A stretch of DNA of 64,000 bases from an uncultured Eubacterium sp. GTDB taxonomy: Bacteria > Bacillota > Clostridia > Lachnospirales > Lachnospiraceae. Positions 1 through 9,073 of the stretch are shown in pieces. How positions within the stretch are numbered: the first letter of the stretch is position 1; each line of letters begins with the position of its first letter. Both the position numbers and the translations under genes were made by a program. The stretch is taken from assembly GCA_934322085.1 (NCBI GenBank), contig CAKRGF010000002.1, forward strand, positions 79,228 through 143,227, read 5' to 3'. The notes beneath the pieces are model-generated. The model saw only the letters and a program-made list of their open reading frames with translations. It was not told the origin of the DNA and made no database searches.

Positions 1-47
1 TCCTCCTTTTATATCGTTCTACTAATAATAACGATACAAAAGGAGGA
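1..47 (-). terminator. Hairpin downstream of the DUF4367 gene
   Basis: Near-perfect inverted repeat with arms 1-18 and 30-47 (TCCTCCTTTT...AAAAGGAGGA) lying just past the end of the leftward DUF4367 gene. It is probably the transcription terminator of the sigma/anti-sigma operon. The window begins at its edge, so the U-tract that should follow cannot be seen. Confidence 0.55.
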
Positions 48-72
48 AATCTGACAAAAAATTTTATTTTTT

Positions 73-786
73 TTATTTTTGGTACAAACTATTTGCCATT
101 TTCAGAATTTCATTTTTGTAATTACCTTTTTTAGTGATTGTAATCATATGATTGTATTGCTTATCATCCCATATTATCCATTTTTCTTTTCCCTTTATAT
201 AATAATATGCCTCATACCCCATAACACTTGTTTTAATCTTTTTCTCAAATTCAGAATCCGTGTAAATATAATCACCTTCCATATGTTTACAACGAGTATA
301 CTGAATAAGATTTTCCTTACCTTCCTTCCACTCATTATAACTAAAATTACCAGATTGTGTAGCATTATCTACCGAATACCGAAAACCTTTCGGCACAAAT
401 GTAGGTTTTTCATGAATAACATCCGGGAAACTCTCCTTCGTTTTTTCATTCTGATTCTGACCAACATACTCCCTTATTTCCACTTTACCCTTCGAATCAT
501 AAGAAAGGAGGTATTTCCATGCATTAAAACCAAATACCTTGGCGCTGACTTGATTAGCAGCTGCTAATGAAAGAATTACGATCACTACTGCAGCCACTTT
601 ACGAACGGTGTAAGCCAGACGCAGATGACTGCCAAAATATTTTTCACTCCAATTGAGACGTTTCCATCTTTTCTTGAATTTTTTTGAAAATTCGTGATTA
701 TAATCTTCCTCTTTCAATGGATAAAATGAATTCATCTCCTGATATACACAGGTCGTCAAAAATCTCTTTATACTTTCCTCATTCAT
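73..786 (-). CDS. DUF4367-type membrane protein, likely anti-sigma factor
   Basis: About 237 residues. A cytoplasmic N-terminal part of roughly 60 residues is followed by one hydrophobic segment (VAAVVIVILSLAAANQVSA) and an outside domain with the P-x-F-V-P-x-G-F signature of DUF4367 proteins. Start chosen at the ATG ending at 786: it overlaps the stop of the upstream sigma-factor gene as ATGA and has AGGAGTGG upstream. Coupling to an ECF sigma gene and the cytoplasm/one-helix/outside layout are what is expected of an anti-sigma factor that holds its sigma at the membrane. No zinc-binding anti-sigma motif is visible, so the anti-sigma role is inferred from context. The signal sensed is unknown. 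Confidence 0.65.
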   Translation of the reverse strand: MNEESIKRFLTTCVYQEMNSFYPLKEEDYNHEFSKKFKKRWKRLNWSEKYFGSHLRLAYTVRKVAAVVIVILSLAAANQVSAKVFGFNAWKYLLSYDSKGKVEIREYVGQNQNEKTKESFPDVIHEKPTFVPKGFRYSVDNATQSGNFSYNEWKEGKENLIQYTRCKHMEGDYIYTDSEFEKKIKTSVMGYEAYYYIKGKEKWIIWDDKQYNHMITITKKGNYKNEILKMANSLYQK

Positions 787-1324
787 TACCAAGCCACTCC
801 TTTCGAATGATTGCAATGCCTCTTGAAATTCTCTTAGACACCGCATTCACCTTAATATTAAGAAGTTCAGCAATCTCATTTACCCCTAATTCGTTGACAT
901 AACGAAGAATCAGAACCTCGGCATACAGTTTCGGAATCTTCTGAAACACTTCCATCATCTCGCTTTCACCATAACCACTTTCATGCATACAAAAATACGG
1001 GCTGGTTTCAAACTCATCCATCTCCTGCACCTTTTGGTTTTTCTTCTGGTTCTTACGATAAAGGTCAATTGCCGTCCTCTCAACTATAATAACGAGGAAA
1101 CTCTTGGTTTTCTGACAATCTATTTTATCAATTTTATCTAAATTTTTTATAACCTTTTCCCATGACGTCAAGCAGGCATCTTCTGCATCCTCTGGATGCC
1201 GTAAAATGCGCATTGCTGCCACATACATAAGACGGTTGTATTTTTCATATAATAACTCCAGTTTTCTTTTGTCCTGCGGTGAGTCCACCGAGGCTAGAAG
1301 TATACATAACATATCTCTACCCAT
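779..1324 (-). CDS. ECF-family RNA polymerase sigma factor
   Basis: 181 residues, normal for an ECF sigma. Region 2 covers about residues 20-90 (LYEKYNRLMYVAAMRIL, then PEDAEDACLTSWEKV) and region 4 about 125-178 (LPKLYAEVLILRYVNEL-like helix, GVNEIAELLNIKVNAVSKRISRG as the helix-turn-helix). It would direct polymerase to a small regulon when released from the co-encoded DUF4367 protein. AAAGGA lies only 2 nt before the first ATG, so the ATG ending at 1312 (12 nt spacing) is an alternative start. The gene follows a terminator, so its own promoter should lie in 1325-1420. The stop overlaps the next gene by ATGA. Confidence 0.85.
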   Translation of the reverse strand: MGRDMLCILLASVDSPQDKRKLELLYEKYNRLMYVAAMRILRHPEDAEDACLTSWEKVIKNLDKIDKIDCQKTKSFLVIIVERTAIDLYRKNQKKNQKVQEMDEFETSPYFCMHESGYGESEMMEVFQKIPKLYAEVLILRYVNELGVNEIAELLNIKVNAVSKRISRGIAIIRKEWLGNE

Positions 1325-1331
1325 TCCTTTG

Positions 1332-1373
1332 AAAAAAAGGCAACAAACCGGCGCATCCGCTGATTTATTGCCT
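1332..1373 (-). terminator. Rho-independent terminator of transaldolase/transketolase operon
   Basis: On the minus strand GGCAATAAA...TTTGTTGCC forms a stem (arms 1364-1372 and 1339-1347, one G-U pair) followed directly by seven Us (1332-1338). It lies 47 bases past the stop of the transketolase C-terminal subunit. Confidence 0.8.
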
Positions 1374-1419
1374 TTTCCTGCCGGTAAATTTTCTCCACCG
1401 GGAGGTAACTTACATGAAA

Positions 1420-2361
1420 TTATTTACAAAATGCTTTTACTTTTTCATAAATACTGTCTGCATCCAGGCCATATTTCTTAACAAGCTCTACTGCCGGACC
1501 AGATTCACCAAATACATCATTAATACCGATTTTACAAACCTTTGTCGGACATTTTTCAGCTAATGCATCACATACAGCACTTCCCAGACCACCGATAACA
1601 GAATGTTCTTCTACCGTTACCACCTTGCCTGTTTCTTTGGCTGCTGCTACGATTAACTCCTCATCCAAAGGTTTAATTGTATGAATGTTAATCACTTTGG
1701 CATCGATGCCGTCTGCTGCCAGCTTCTCCGCTGCTTCCAGACAGTTGGATACCGGAAGTCCGGTTGCAACAATGGTTACATCCTTACCTTCACGAAGTAC
1801 AACACCTTTACCAAGTTCAAATTTATAATCCGGTTTATCGTTAATTACCGGCACAGCCAGACGTCCAAAACGAAGATAACATGGACCGTCATGCTCATAG
1901 GCGGCACGAACAGCTGCTTTTGCTTCTACATCATCAGATGGAACAATTACTGTCATACCAGGAATTGTACGCATCAGTGCAATATCTTCATTACACTGGT
2001 GTGTCGCACCATCTTCACCTACGGAAATACCGGCATGTGTTGCGCCGATTTTCACATTCAGATGTGGATAACCAATCGAGTTACGAACCTGCTCAAATGC
2101 ACGTCCTGCAGCAAACATTGCAAATGAACTTGCAAATGGAACTTTGCCCGTCGTTGCCAGTCCTGCCGCAATTCCCATCATGTTACACTCAGCGATACCA
2201 CAGTCAATATGGCGTTCCGGGAAAGCCTTTTTGAAAATACCGGTCTTTGTGGCAGCCGCAAGGTCTGCATCCAGTACAACGAGGTTATCAAATTCTGCGC
2301 CAAGTTCTGCTAATGCATTACCATAACTCTCACGAGTAGCAATCTTTTTTACTTCTGACAT
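1420..2361 (-). CDS. Transketolase, C-terminal subunit
   Basis: 313 residues: the pyrimidine-binding and C-terminal domains of a two-piece transketolase. Residues near the N-terminus (LDADLAAATKTGIF, then DCGIAECNMMGIAAGLA) carry the glutamate that activates the thiamine diphosphate ring. The C-terminal part has VTVEEHSVIGGLG. It pairs with the product of the gene just upstream (2349-3185), which supplies the diphosphate-binding half, and the two start/stop regions overlap by 13 bp. Reaction: two-carbon transfer between ketose and aldose phosphates. Deoxyxylulose-phosphate synthase is related, but the split architecture and the transaldolase neighbour favour transketolase. Confidence 0.9.
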   Translation of the reverse strand: MSEVKKIATRESYGNALAELGAEFDNLVVLDADLAAATKTGIFKKAFPERHIDCGIAECNMMGIAAGLATTGKVPFASSFAMFAAGRAFEQVRNSIGYPHLNVKIGATHAGISVGEDGATHQCNEDIALMRTIPGMTVIVPSDDVEAKAAVRAAYEHDGPCYLRFGRLAVPVINDKPDYKFELGKGVVLREGKDVTIVATGLPVSNCLEAAEKLAADGIDAKVINIHTIKPLDEELIVAAAKETGKVVTVEEHSVIGGLGSAVCDALAEKCPTKVCKIGINDVFGESGPAVELVKKYGLDADSIYEKVKAFCK

Positions 2362-3185
2362 AAAGACTCACCTGCTTTCTCTAATTCTTCCATAGCCTGT
2401 GCATACTGCTCATCATTTGGTGCAGTACCATGCCAGCTACACTGATTTTCCATGAAGGAAACGCCTTTTCCTTTAACGGTCTTTGCAATAATAGCCGTAG
2501 GCTGTCCTTTAGTCTGTTTTGCTTCATCAAAAGCTGCCTTTAAAGCATCGAAGTCATGACCATCCACTTCGATTACATGGAAACCAAATGCTTTGAATTT
2601 CTCATCAATCGGATATGGTGAACATACATCATCAACTGCACCGTCAATCTGTAAGCCGTTGTTATCCACGATGGCAACAAAATTATCCAGTTTTCTGTGG
2701 CTGGCAAACATTGCTGCTTCCCAAACCTGTCCTTCCTGAATTTCACCGTCACCAAGAAGTGTGTAAACACGATAATCGTCATTACTTAATTTAGCGGACA
2801 ACGCCATTCCGACTGCTGCCGAAATTCCCTGTCCCAAAGAACCGCTCGACATATCCACACCAGGAATATGCTTTTTATCCGGATGTCCCTGCAAATAGGA
2901 ACCAACGTGACGAAGTGTCGTCAAATCCTCAACCGGGAAGAATCCACGATTTGCCAGTGCTGCATAGTAACCTGGAGCCGTATGTCCTTTACTAAGCACG
3001 AAGCGGTCACGGTCTGCTTTGTCCGGATTTTTAGGGTCAATATTCAATTCTTCAAAGAAAAGATAAGTAAAAATGTCTGCTGCTGACAAGGAGCCGCCCG
3101 GGTGGCCTGATTTTGCACTATGAACCCCAGTTACAATCCCCTTACGAACTTCAACAGCCATTTTCTGAAGTTCTAACTTATTCAT
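2349..3185 (-). CDS. Transketolase, N-terminal subunit
   Basis: 278 residues: the thiamine-diphosphate-binding half of a split transketolase. GHPGGSLSAADI is at about residues 28-39, and the GDGE...N diphosphate/metal motif is seen as LLGDGEIQEGQVWEAAMFA and IVDNNG. Start chosen at the ATG ending at 3185, with AAGGAG 7 nt upstream; a TTG two codons earlier is possible. It lies between the aldolase gene (30 nt upstream) and the C-terminal subunit, so all three are probably one transcript working in the non-oxidative pentose phosphate pathway. Confidence 0.9.
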   Translation of the reverse strand: MNKLELQKMAVEVRKGIVTGVHSAKSGHPGGSLSAADIFTYLFFEELNIDPKNPDKADRDRFVLSKGHTAPGYYAALANRGFFPVEDLTTLRHVGSYLQGHPDKKHIPGVDMSSGSLGQGISAAVGMALSAKLSNDDYRVYTLLGDGEIQEGQVWEAAMFASHRKLDNFVAIVDNNGLQIDGAVDDVCSPYPIDEKFKAFGFHVIEVDGHDFDALKAAFDEAKQTKGQPTAIIAKTVKGKGVSFMENQCSWHGTAPNDEQYAQAMEELEKAGESLCQK

Positions 3186-3214
3186 AATCAATCTCCTTTT
3201 TATTACTCACCAAA

Positions 3215-3871
3215 TTATTCACCAAAAACAGCAATATAATCTTTCTGGAATTTCTCAATACCGATATCAGTCAATGGATGTTTTGTCATCTGCTCAATAA
3301 CACCATATGGTACCGTAGCGATATCAGCACCTGCCAATGCACAATCCGTAACATGAATTGGATTTCTTACGCTGGCTGCGATGATTTCTGTCTCAATCCC
3401 ATGTACGGAAAAGATTTCTGCGATGTCACGAATCAAATCAATACCAGGCTGGGAAATATCATCCAGACGTCCTAAGAATGGAGATACATAAGCAGCTCCT
3501 GCTCTTGCTGCCAAAAGTGCCTGATTTGCACTGAAAATCAATGTAACATTACATTTAATTCCCTCTGAAGCAAGTACCTTTGTTGCTTTCAAACCTTCTA
3601 CTGTCATTGGAATTTTAACTACCATGTTCTCGTGAAGTTTTGCAATTTCTCTACCTTCTGCAATCATACCCTCTGCATCTACGGTTGTTGCTTTTACCTC
3701 ACCACTGATTGGACCATCAACGATGGATGCGATTTCTTTCAATACATCTTCCTGACTTCTTCCGCCCTCTTTGGCAATCAGGGATGGATTCGTAGTAACA
3801 CCACAAATAACCCCCATCTCATTTGCTTTTTTGATGTCCTCAATTTTCGCTGTGTCAACAAAAAATTTCAT
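3215..3871 (-). CDS. Transaldolase / fructose-6-phosphate aldolase family
   Basis: 218 residues, the short class-I aldolase type (about 215-220 residues) that contains bacterial transaldolase 3B and fructose-6-phosphate aldolase. The start MKFFVDTA, the GVTTNPSL motif and the Schiff-base lysine in MVVKIPMT are all visible. AGGAGG precedes the start. First gene of an operon with the split transketolase, which argues for transaldolase activity in vivo (exchange of the dihydroxyacetone unit between sugar phosphates). Sequence alone does not settle transaldolase against FSA specificity. Confidence 0.85.
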   Translation of the reverse strand: MKFFVDTAKIEDIKKANEMGVICGVTTNPSLIAKEGGRSQEDVLKEIASIVDGPISGEVKATTVDAEGMIAEGREIAKLHENMVVKIPMTVEGLKATKVLASEGIKCNVTLIFSANQALLAARAGAAYVSPFLGRLDDISQPGIDLIRDIAEIFSVHGIETEIIAASVRNPIHVTDCALAGADIATVPYGVIEQMTKHPLTDIGIEKFQKDYIAVFGE

Positions 3872-3911
3872 TGCGTATACCCTCCTAAAAGTAATTTTAT
3901 ATCATATGCCC

Positions 3912-3941
3912 ATTATACATCTTTTGCGCATATAATCTCAA
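3912..3941 (-). promoter_or_regulatory. Promoter of transaldolase-transketolase operon
   Basis: Minus strand TTGAGA (3936-3941), 18-bp spacer, TATAAT (3912-3917), about 40 nt before the aldolase start codon. Good sigma-A match. Confidence 0.6.
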
Positions 3942-3969
3942 CCATTTTTTACTCCTATGGACAACTTTT

Positions 3970-5514
3970 TTAGATTCCATAAAAGCACATACCGGAAAGC
4001 GTTAATTTCTGGACCGAATCCAGCCCGCTTCCATAGTTATACCGGCGAATCGCTTTGCCGTCAGTTCCCATTTCCAAATAGGTTCCTGCCCTGCCGCAAA
4101 CAATCACATAATTATTTCCCCGCTTCTGTAACTGGCTTCCGCTTTTCGCTTCAGCTGCCGTGGCCGACGCTTTTTTCTGCACTGTCTTCTTTGCCACATC
4201 TGCCTGCCACTCGACCGCAAGATACTGATTTCCTTCCTGCACTAACATCGCTGGTGCCGTTTCATTTTCCTGTGCTAAAAGCATAGATTGTTTTGTATTC
4301 CAGCCGGTAAATTTCTTATCTTCTTTTATCTTTTTCTTTGCCACCACTTTTTTCCATGACGCCTTTTTCCCAACGACAAAAGAAATTTTAGGTTTCGCCG
4401 CAGTAATAGCATCCAAATAAATTAACCCGGAAGGATTCTTTGCCACCACGCCAATCGTACCACTTTGCGGTGCAGTCAAAGAACCAGCAAAAATTCCTTT
4501 CTTAAATCGGTATACAACCCGCGTTTTCCCTGTCTGGAAAGACGTTGCCAGTAAATACTCATTTTTTTTCTTCTTTCCCAGCCAGTAAACTTCATTATAT
4601 CCATCATAAGAAAAATCGCGGATTTCTCCATAGCCTTTCATCTGAATGACACCTGTCACCCGTCCAAGTGACGATACCTTTGCTATCTTATTATTCGAAA
4701 TCTGATAAAGAATACAATCCTCCGAAGCGGTTATGCGGCGTCCATGATAGGATTCTGTCGGAATCAGACCACGCAGAATACCTTTGTTATCATAAACCGC
4801 AACCCACGATTTTCCAGATGGAAAAACATAATACATACCATTTGATATGGTAGATTTAGAATAGCCATCATTTGCCGTAATTTTCTGCGGTATACCAGAT
4901 GGAGCCGCCCCGGCTGTATACTGATAATTTTGGGTTTCTCTCGTATTTCCAGTTGAATCGACCAATTCAATCACAATAAAATTCGTTCTTCCCGGAATCA
5001 GGCCATCTACCAGAAATTCGTGTTCTTTCGTTAGATTATTTTCCTGTCCGTTATTGACATAGCGGATATGGTCTGAAATCATCTCGTCCTCAACCGTAAT
5101 CGTATACCGGATCATACACCGGAACGATGTGTGAAAATAAAAATAAAAACTATTTTCCATCGTACCAAATGGATTTTTGGCTATAATCGGATTATCAAAA
5201 TCCGCATCGGTACGCTTAATCAACCGGTCTAAACGTGCTCTTGCTTCATTGGAATTCGAAACCTGATACACGGAATTTGACTCAAAATTAAGAACATTTT
5301 TATCTTCGCCGTCCGTTGCTAAAACCGTAGCTTTATCCGGCATATCATACTGATAGGCACGGTCCGTCTGATTATCACTTTGCTCTTTTGCCATACGGTT
5401 TTTAAATTCGTTCGACGGACCGCCTTCGCGTCCTTTGAGAAAAAAATACGCTCCGGCCGTCAATCCGGACAAGATAAGCAACGTCACAATAATTAATTTT
5501 CCTGCCTTTTTCAT
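3970..5514 (-). CDS. Membrane-anchored aryl-sulfotransferase-like beta-propeller protein
   Basis: 514 residues. One N-terminal membrane helix (about 7-27), then an Ig-like domain (about 95-215; FYFYFHTSFRCMIRYTITV, GLIPGRTNFIVIELVDSTG) and a repetitive beta-rich domain to the end (VAVYDNKGILRGLIPTESY, IAKVSSLGRVTGVI). This order recalls clostridial arylsulfate sulfotransferase homologues. The HHD-type segment that carries the catalytic histidine there seems to be replaced by EIRDFSYDG, so this copy may be a non-catalytic relative. The gene overlaps the EAL phosphodiesterase upstream by ATGA, so the two are translationally coupled. Family assignment is from remembered patterns only. Confidence 0.45.
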   Translation of the reverse strand: MKKAGKLIIVTLLILSGLTAGAYFFLKGREGGPSNEFKNRMAKEQSDNQTDRAYQYDMPDKATVLATDGEDKNVLNFESNSVYQVSNSNEARARLDRLIKRTDADFDNPIIAKNPFGTMENSFYFYFHTSFRCMIRYTITVEDEMISDHIRYVNNGQENNLTKEHEFLVDGLIPGRTNFIVIELVDSTGNTRETQNYQYTAGAAPSGIPQKITANDGYSKSTISNGMYYVFPSGKSWVAVYDNKGILRGLIPTESYHGRRITASEDCILYQISNNKIAKVSSLGRVTGVIQMKGYGEIRDFSYDGYNEVYWLGKKKKNEYLLATSFQTGKTRVVYRFKKGIFAGSLTAPQSGTIGVVAKNPSGLIYLDAITAAKPKISFVVGKKASWKKVVAKKKIKEDKKFTGWNTKQSMLLAQENETAPAMLVQEGNQYLAVEWQADVAKKTVQKKASATAAEAKSGSQLQKRGNNYVIVCGRAGTYLEMGTDGKAIRRYNYGSGLDSVQKLTLSGMCFYGI

Positions 5515-7289
5515 CCGTATATCTCCTTATCCAGCAATTTTTCAAACTCTTCCATTGGCATCGGTTTCGCATATAAATATCCCTGTGCCATATCACAGCG
5601 GATGCCGCGAAGATAGTCCGCCTGATTTTCTGTCTCAACCCCTTCACAGACAACCGTTTTGTCCAGTTCCTGTGTCAGTTCCACTGTTTTTCTAATAATA
5701 ATTTTACTCGTCTCAGAACTCTCTGTCTCATCTAAAAACGACTTGTCAATTTTAATGATATCAACCGGTAACTCCTTCAATAAATTAAGAGAAGAATACC
5801 CCGTCCCAAAATCATCAATGGACCAGCGAATACCAAGATTCCGAAGTTCTCCCATCATCTCCGCCAAATCTGTCAAATCATCCCTAAAAATCCGTTCCGT
5901 CAACTCTAACTCGATATAACGAGGCGGCGTATCATATTTTTTCAAAATGTCCGCCACTCGCTTCACATAATCTTTTTCCTGCAATAAAACACGCGACTGG
6001 TTAATCGAAATCGGCACACAATGTCTTTTTTCCTGAAGCCGTCTCTGAATCATGCGACACACTTCGCTAAGGATAAAGAAGTCCAATTCAACAATAAAAC
6101 CATTTTTTTCAAAAATCGGAATAAAATCATCCGGGTAAATCATTGAGCCGTCTTCCCGAATCCAGCGAACTAACGCCTCGGCACCTACAATTTGCCCGGT
6201 TTCCAAGTTGTATTTTGGCTGTATAAATGCCTTAAACTCATGTTGAGCCATCGCATTTTTCATGCTCTGCTCAATTTTTCCTGCACGAATCAATTGCGTG
6301 TACACTCTCTCGTCATACACAGCAATATGAGAAGTCGTATTCGTCCGCAAGCTTTTTCTGGCAAGATTGGCATACTCAACCATCTTCTGAATCGGCGGAT
6401 GTTCCTTGTCAATGCGGTAAACACCGATACCAAGCCGCGGATAGGCATCCGAATATTCGTTTCCGATTTCCACTGCAAAACGGTTGCATAACTCATTAAG
6501 CATATTGCGGAATGTAGAAAAATCCTGATAACGGGCAAGTGCTACAAAATGGTCTGCCACACTGCGGCAGCAAAGCAAAATACATTTGCCCGATGCCATA
6601 ATCATCTTCGCTGTATCCGCCAAAAGTTTATCTGCCTTCTGCATACCATACAAATTGTTTACCCGTTCAAAATTACAGATATCCGTACAAATAAGCGCAT
6701 AATTTTTTTCTTTTGAAATATCTTCTAACTGTCTGGCAGCCCGCTCTTTAAATGCTCCCAATTGAAACACACCTGTTACCGGATCATGTATATCTTCCCC
6801 GCCTTCTTCTGAAAATTGTTTCTGCCTCTCTTTTAGTGCCTGTGTGTCATGCCACAAAGCAGTCTTTCTAATCGTAGATGTATGTATTGATACAATGGAA
6901 AACTTTCCATCCTCTTTACAAATCATCATAGAAAAACGCAAATTCGTATAATAAACATTATCCTGCACCGGCAAACGCAGTTCCAATTCTCCGGTCACCT
7001 GATAACAATTTCCGGAAACCGGACTGACATCTGTCGATATCACTTTCATAACACATTGCTTTGGTACTTTTTTTATTTCTCTCTCCAGAAGGTTTTCAAA
7101 CTCCTGACGGTTGTGTGCCACAAAATTAGACTGCGAGCCAAGCCACATTACATCCTCACCGACATACGCCAGCATGTCTGACATATTATGTCTGACATAG
7201 TAAGAATAAAAATGGCATAAAGCAATCTGCTTTACCTTTTCTGCATTGAGCTGTTTAATCTCTTGTTCACGACTTTCCTGTGTGGTCAC
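5511..7289 (-). CDS. Cyclic-di-GMP phosphodiesterase: SnoaL-like + degenerate GGDEF + EAL
   Basis: 592 residues. An N-terminal alpha/beta domain resembling SnoaL/NTF2 folds (about 15-140) is followed by a GGDEF-type domain (about 165-320) whose signature is SVADHF instead of GGDEF, so cyclase activity is unlikely. The EAL domain (about 335-590) keeps the catalytic set: AEALVRW, ELTER, IDDFGTGYSSL, IKIDKSF and CEGVET. It should therefore hydrolyse c-di-GMP, with the front domains as likely ligand-sensing parts. GTG start with AGGAGG upstream. It lies 31 nt after the MBL gene and is coupled by ATGA overlap to the sulfotransferase-like gene, which may be its target or partner. No transmembrane helix seen, so probably cytoplasmic. 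Confidence 0.85.
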   Translation of the reverse strand: MTTQESREQEIKQLNAEKVKQIALCHFYSYYVRHNMSDMLAYVGEDVMWLGSQSNFVAHNRQEFENLLEREIKKVPKQCVMKVISTDVSPVSGNCYQVTGELELRLPVQDNVYYTNLRFSMMICKEDGKFSIVSIHTSTIRKTALWHDTQALKERQKQFSEEGGEDIHDPVTGVFQLGAFKERAARQLEDISKEKNYALICTDICNFERVNNLYGMQKADKLLADTAKMIMASGKCILLCCRSVADHFVALARYQDFSTFRNMLNELCNRFAVEIGNEYSDAYPRLGIGVYRIDKEHPPIQKMVEYANLARKSLRTNTTSHIAVYDERVYTQLIRAGKIEQSMKNAMAQHEFKAFIQPKYNLETGQIVGAEALVRWIREDGSMIYPDDFIPIFEKNGFIVELDFFILSEVCRMIQRRLQEKRHCVPISINQSRVLLQEKDYVKRVADILKKYDTPPRYIELELTERIFRDDLTDLAEMMGELRNLGIRWSIDDFGTGYSSLNLLKELPVDIIKIDKSFLDETESSETSKIIIRKTVELTQELDKTVVCEGVETENQADYLRGIRCDMAQGYLYAKPMPMEEFEKLLDKEIYG

Positions 7290-7320
7290 AACCTCACCTC
7301 CTCTTCTTCTTTTTTATGGA

Positions 7321-8928
7321 TTACGGACGATCCCACTTATCACAAAGTGCCTGAATCTGGTCTGTGAACTTCGCCGTATCCTTATTACTTAATCCCTCAT
7401 TCTTACGAATTACTGAAAGCAGGCGCTGTCCTGCCGTCAATAGACGCTGGAACATATCGCCGGAACGTTTCTTCGCTGCCGCTTTCTTCTTCACGGCAAC
7501 CGGAAGCGCTTCTTTTACAAACTCGCCTTGTATCAAATCAAAAATCGTACCGCTGTACGGTGCAAAAGCATTATATCCGGAATCGGTAAGCGTTCTCGCG
7601 AATTCGTCGCATACCTTATCTTCTCCATGAACGACAAATACGCGTTTTGGCGGTTTCTCCGTAAAACTGTTAATCCATTTTAACAATCCATTTTTATCTG
7701 CATGTCCGCTGATGCCAGCAATTTTTGTAATCTCTGCTTTAACCTCAATCACTTCACCAAACAGTTTTACTTCTTTTGCCCCCTCAAGCAGCGCACGTCC
7801 TAATGTACCTCTGGTCTGATAGCCCACAAACACAATCGTGCTCTCTGGACGCCATAAATTATGTTTCAAATGATGCCGGATTCGGCCTGCCTCACACATA
7901 CCGGATGCCGACAAAATCACTTTTGGCTGCTGGTCGAAATTGATTGCCTTACTGTCATCGCTTGTAATGGACAATTTCAACCCTGGGAATCCAATCGGAT
8001 TAATTCCTTTTTCTACAAGTGCTTTTGCTTCTTCATCAAAGCACTGCTGTACATTTTTACCGAAAATATTGGTTGCCTCCACAGCGAGCGGACTATCCAC
8101 ATACACTTCAAAATCCGGATGTGTCTTCACTAACTGCTGCTCCTTAATCTGACGTAAGAAATATAACATCTCCTGTGTTCTGCCGACCGCAAAGGAGGGC
8201 ACTACCACATTACCGCCGCGGCGGAAGGTACTTTCAATAATTGCCGCCAGTTCCCCAACATAATCCGGTGCCTCTTCGCCATGAAGTCTGTCACCATATG
8301 TAGATTCCATAACAACATAATCTGCCGCTTTTGTGTAAATCGGGTCTCTGAGAATCGGCTTATGTGTATTTCCAAGGTCACCGGAAAAGACAACCGTTCG
8401 TTCTTCTTCACCCTCTTTTGCAAATACTTCAATGGAAGAAGAACCAAGTAAATGTCCCACATCGGTAAAGCGAATAGTAACCTCATCACAAATCGTAACT
8501 TTTTTATCGTACTCACACGGAACCAGCAGTCGAATTGCACCTAATGCATCTTCCATCGTATACAAAGGTTCATAAATTTCACCACCGGAACGTCTTGCTT
8601 TCCGGTTCCGCCACTCTGCCTCAAACTGCTGGATATGTGCACTGTCACGAAGCATAATCTGGCTCAAATCCACCGTCGCTTTTGTCGCATATACCTGACC
8701 GCGGAATCCTCTTGCAAACAGCATTGGAAGAAGTCCTGTATGATCTATGTGAGCATGTGTCAGCAAAATAAAATCAATCTCTGATGGATTTACCGGAATC
8801 TCCTGATTTTCAAACAAATCCTGCCCCTGCTCCATACCGATATCTACGCAGAATTTTTTGTCTCCAACCTCCATGTAATGACAGCTTCCCGTAACTTCAT
8901 GGTCAGCCCCAATAAATACTAATTTCAT
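7321..8928 (-). CDS. Beta-CASP metallo-beta-lactamase RNA-processing-type protein
   Basis: 535 residues. Metal motif THAHIDH at residues 57-63, a further aspartate in FSGDLG, beta-CASP elements GGNVVVPSFAVGRTQEML and LSASGMCEAGRI, and GISGHADKNGLLKW as the C-terminal histidine motif. This is the YSH1/CPSF-like class found in many bacteria, related to RNases J and Y-type CPSF nucleases. The likely role is RNA (or less likely DNA) hydrolysis in the cytoplasm; the substrate is not known. A basic C-terminal tail (VKKKAAAKKRSG) precedes the last 50 residues. Start ATG with GGGGTGATATT in front. Probably first gene of the transcript with the phosphodiesterase. Confidence 0.85.
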   Translation of the reverse strand: MKLVFIGADHEVTGSCHYMEVGDKKFCVDIGMEQGQDLFENQEIPVNPSEIDFILLTHAHIDHTGLLPMLFARGFRGQVYATKATVDLSQIMLRDSAHIQQFEAEWRNRKARRSGGEIYEPLYTMEDALGAIRLLVPCEYDKKVTICDEVTIRFTDVGHLLGSSSIEVFAKEGEEERTVVFSGDLGNTHKPILRDPIYTKAADYVVMESTYGDRLHGEEAPDYVGELAAIIESTFRRGGNVVVPSFAVGRTQEMLYFLRQIKEQQLVKTHPDFEVYVDSPLAVEATNIFGKNVQQCFDEEAKALVEKGINPIGFPGLKLSITSDDSKAINFDQQPKVILSASGMCEAGRIRHHLKHNLWRPESTIVFVGYQTRGTLGRALLEGAKEVKLFGEVIEVKAEITKIAGISGHADKNGLLKWINSFTEKPPKRVFVVHGEDKVCDEFARTLTDSGYNAFAPYSGTIFDLIQGEFVKEALPVAVKKKAAAKKRSGDMFQRLLTAGQRLLSVIRKNEGLSNKDTAKFTDQIQALCDKWDRP

Positions 8929-9023
8929 AATATCACCCCGTCCTTTCCGACCATCTTAATAATGTATTTATTATAAATCATTTTGTCCTTTCCGTCAACA
9001 ATCCATGAACGAATCATTAATGC

Positions 9024-9052
9024 TTTACGAACCCTTATTTATGCGTTAAAAT
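9024..9052 (+). promoter_or_regulatory. Probable promoter of the DNA-repair gene
   Basis: TTTACG (9024-9029), 17-bp spacer, TAAAAT (9047-9052), followed by GGAGG and the ATG at 9074. Moderate match to sigma-A elements. Confidence 0.45.
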
Positions 9053-9073
9053 ACAGCTTATGGAGGTAGAAAA

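Noticed and set aside
5511..7289. Diguanylate cyclase activity of the GGDEF/EAL protein
   Set aside because: The GGDEF signature is SVADHF, which lacks the residues needed for catalysis; only phosphodiesterase activity is supported.
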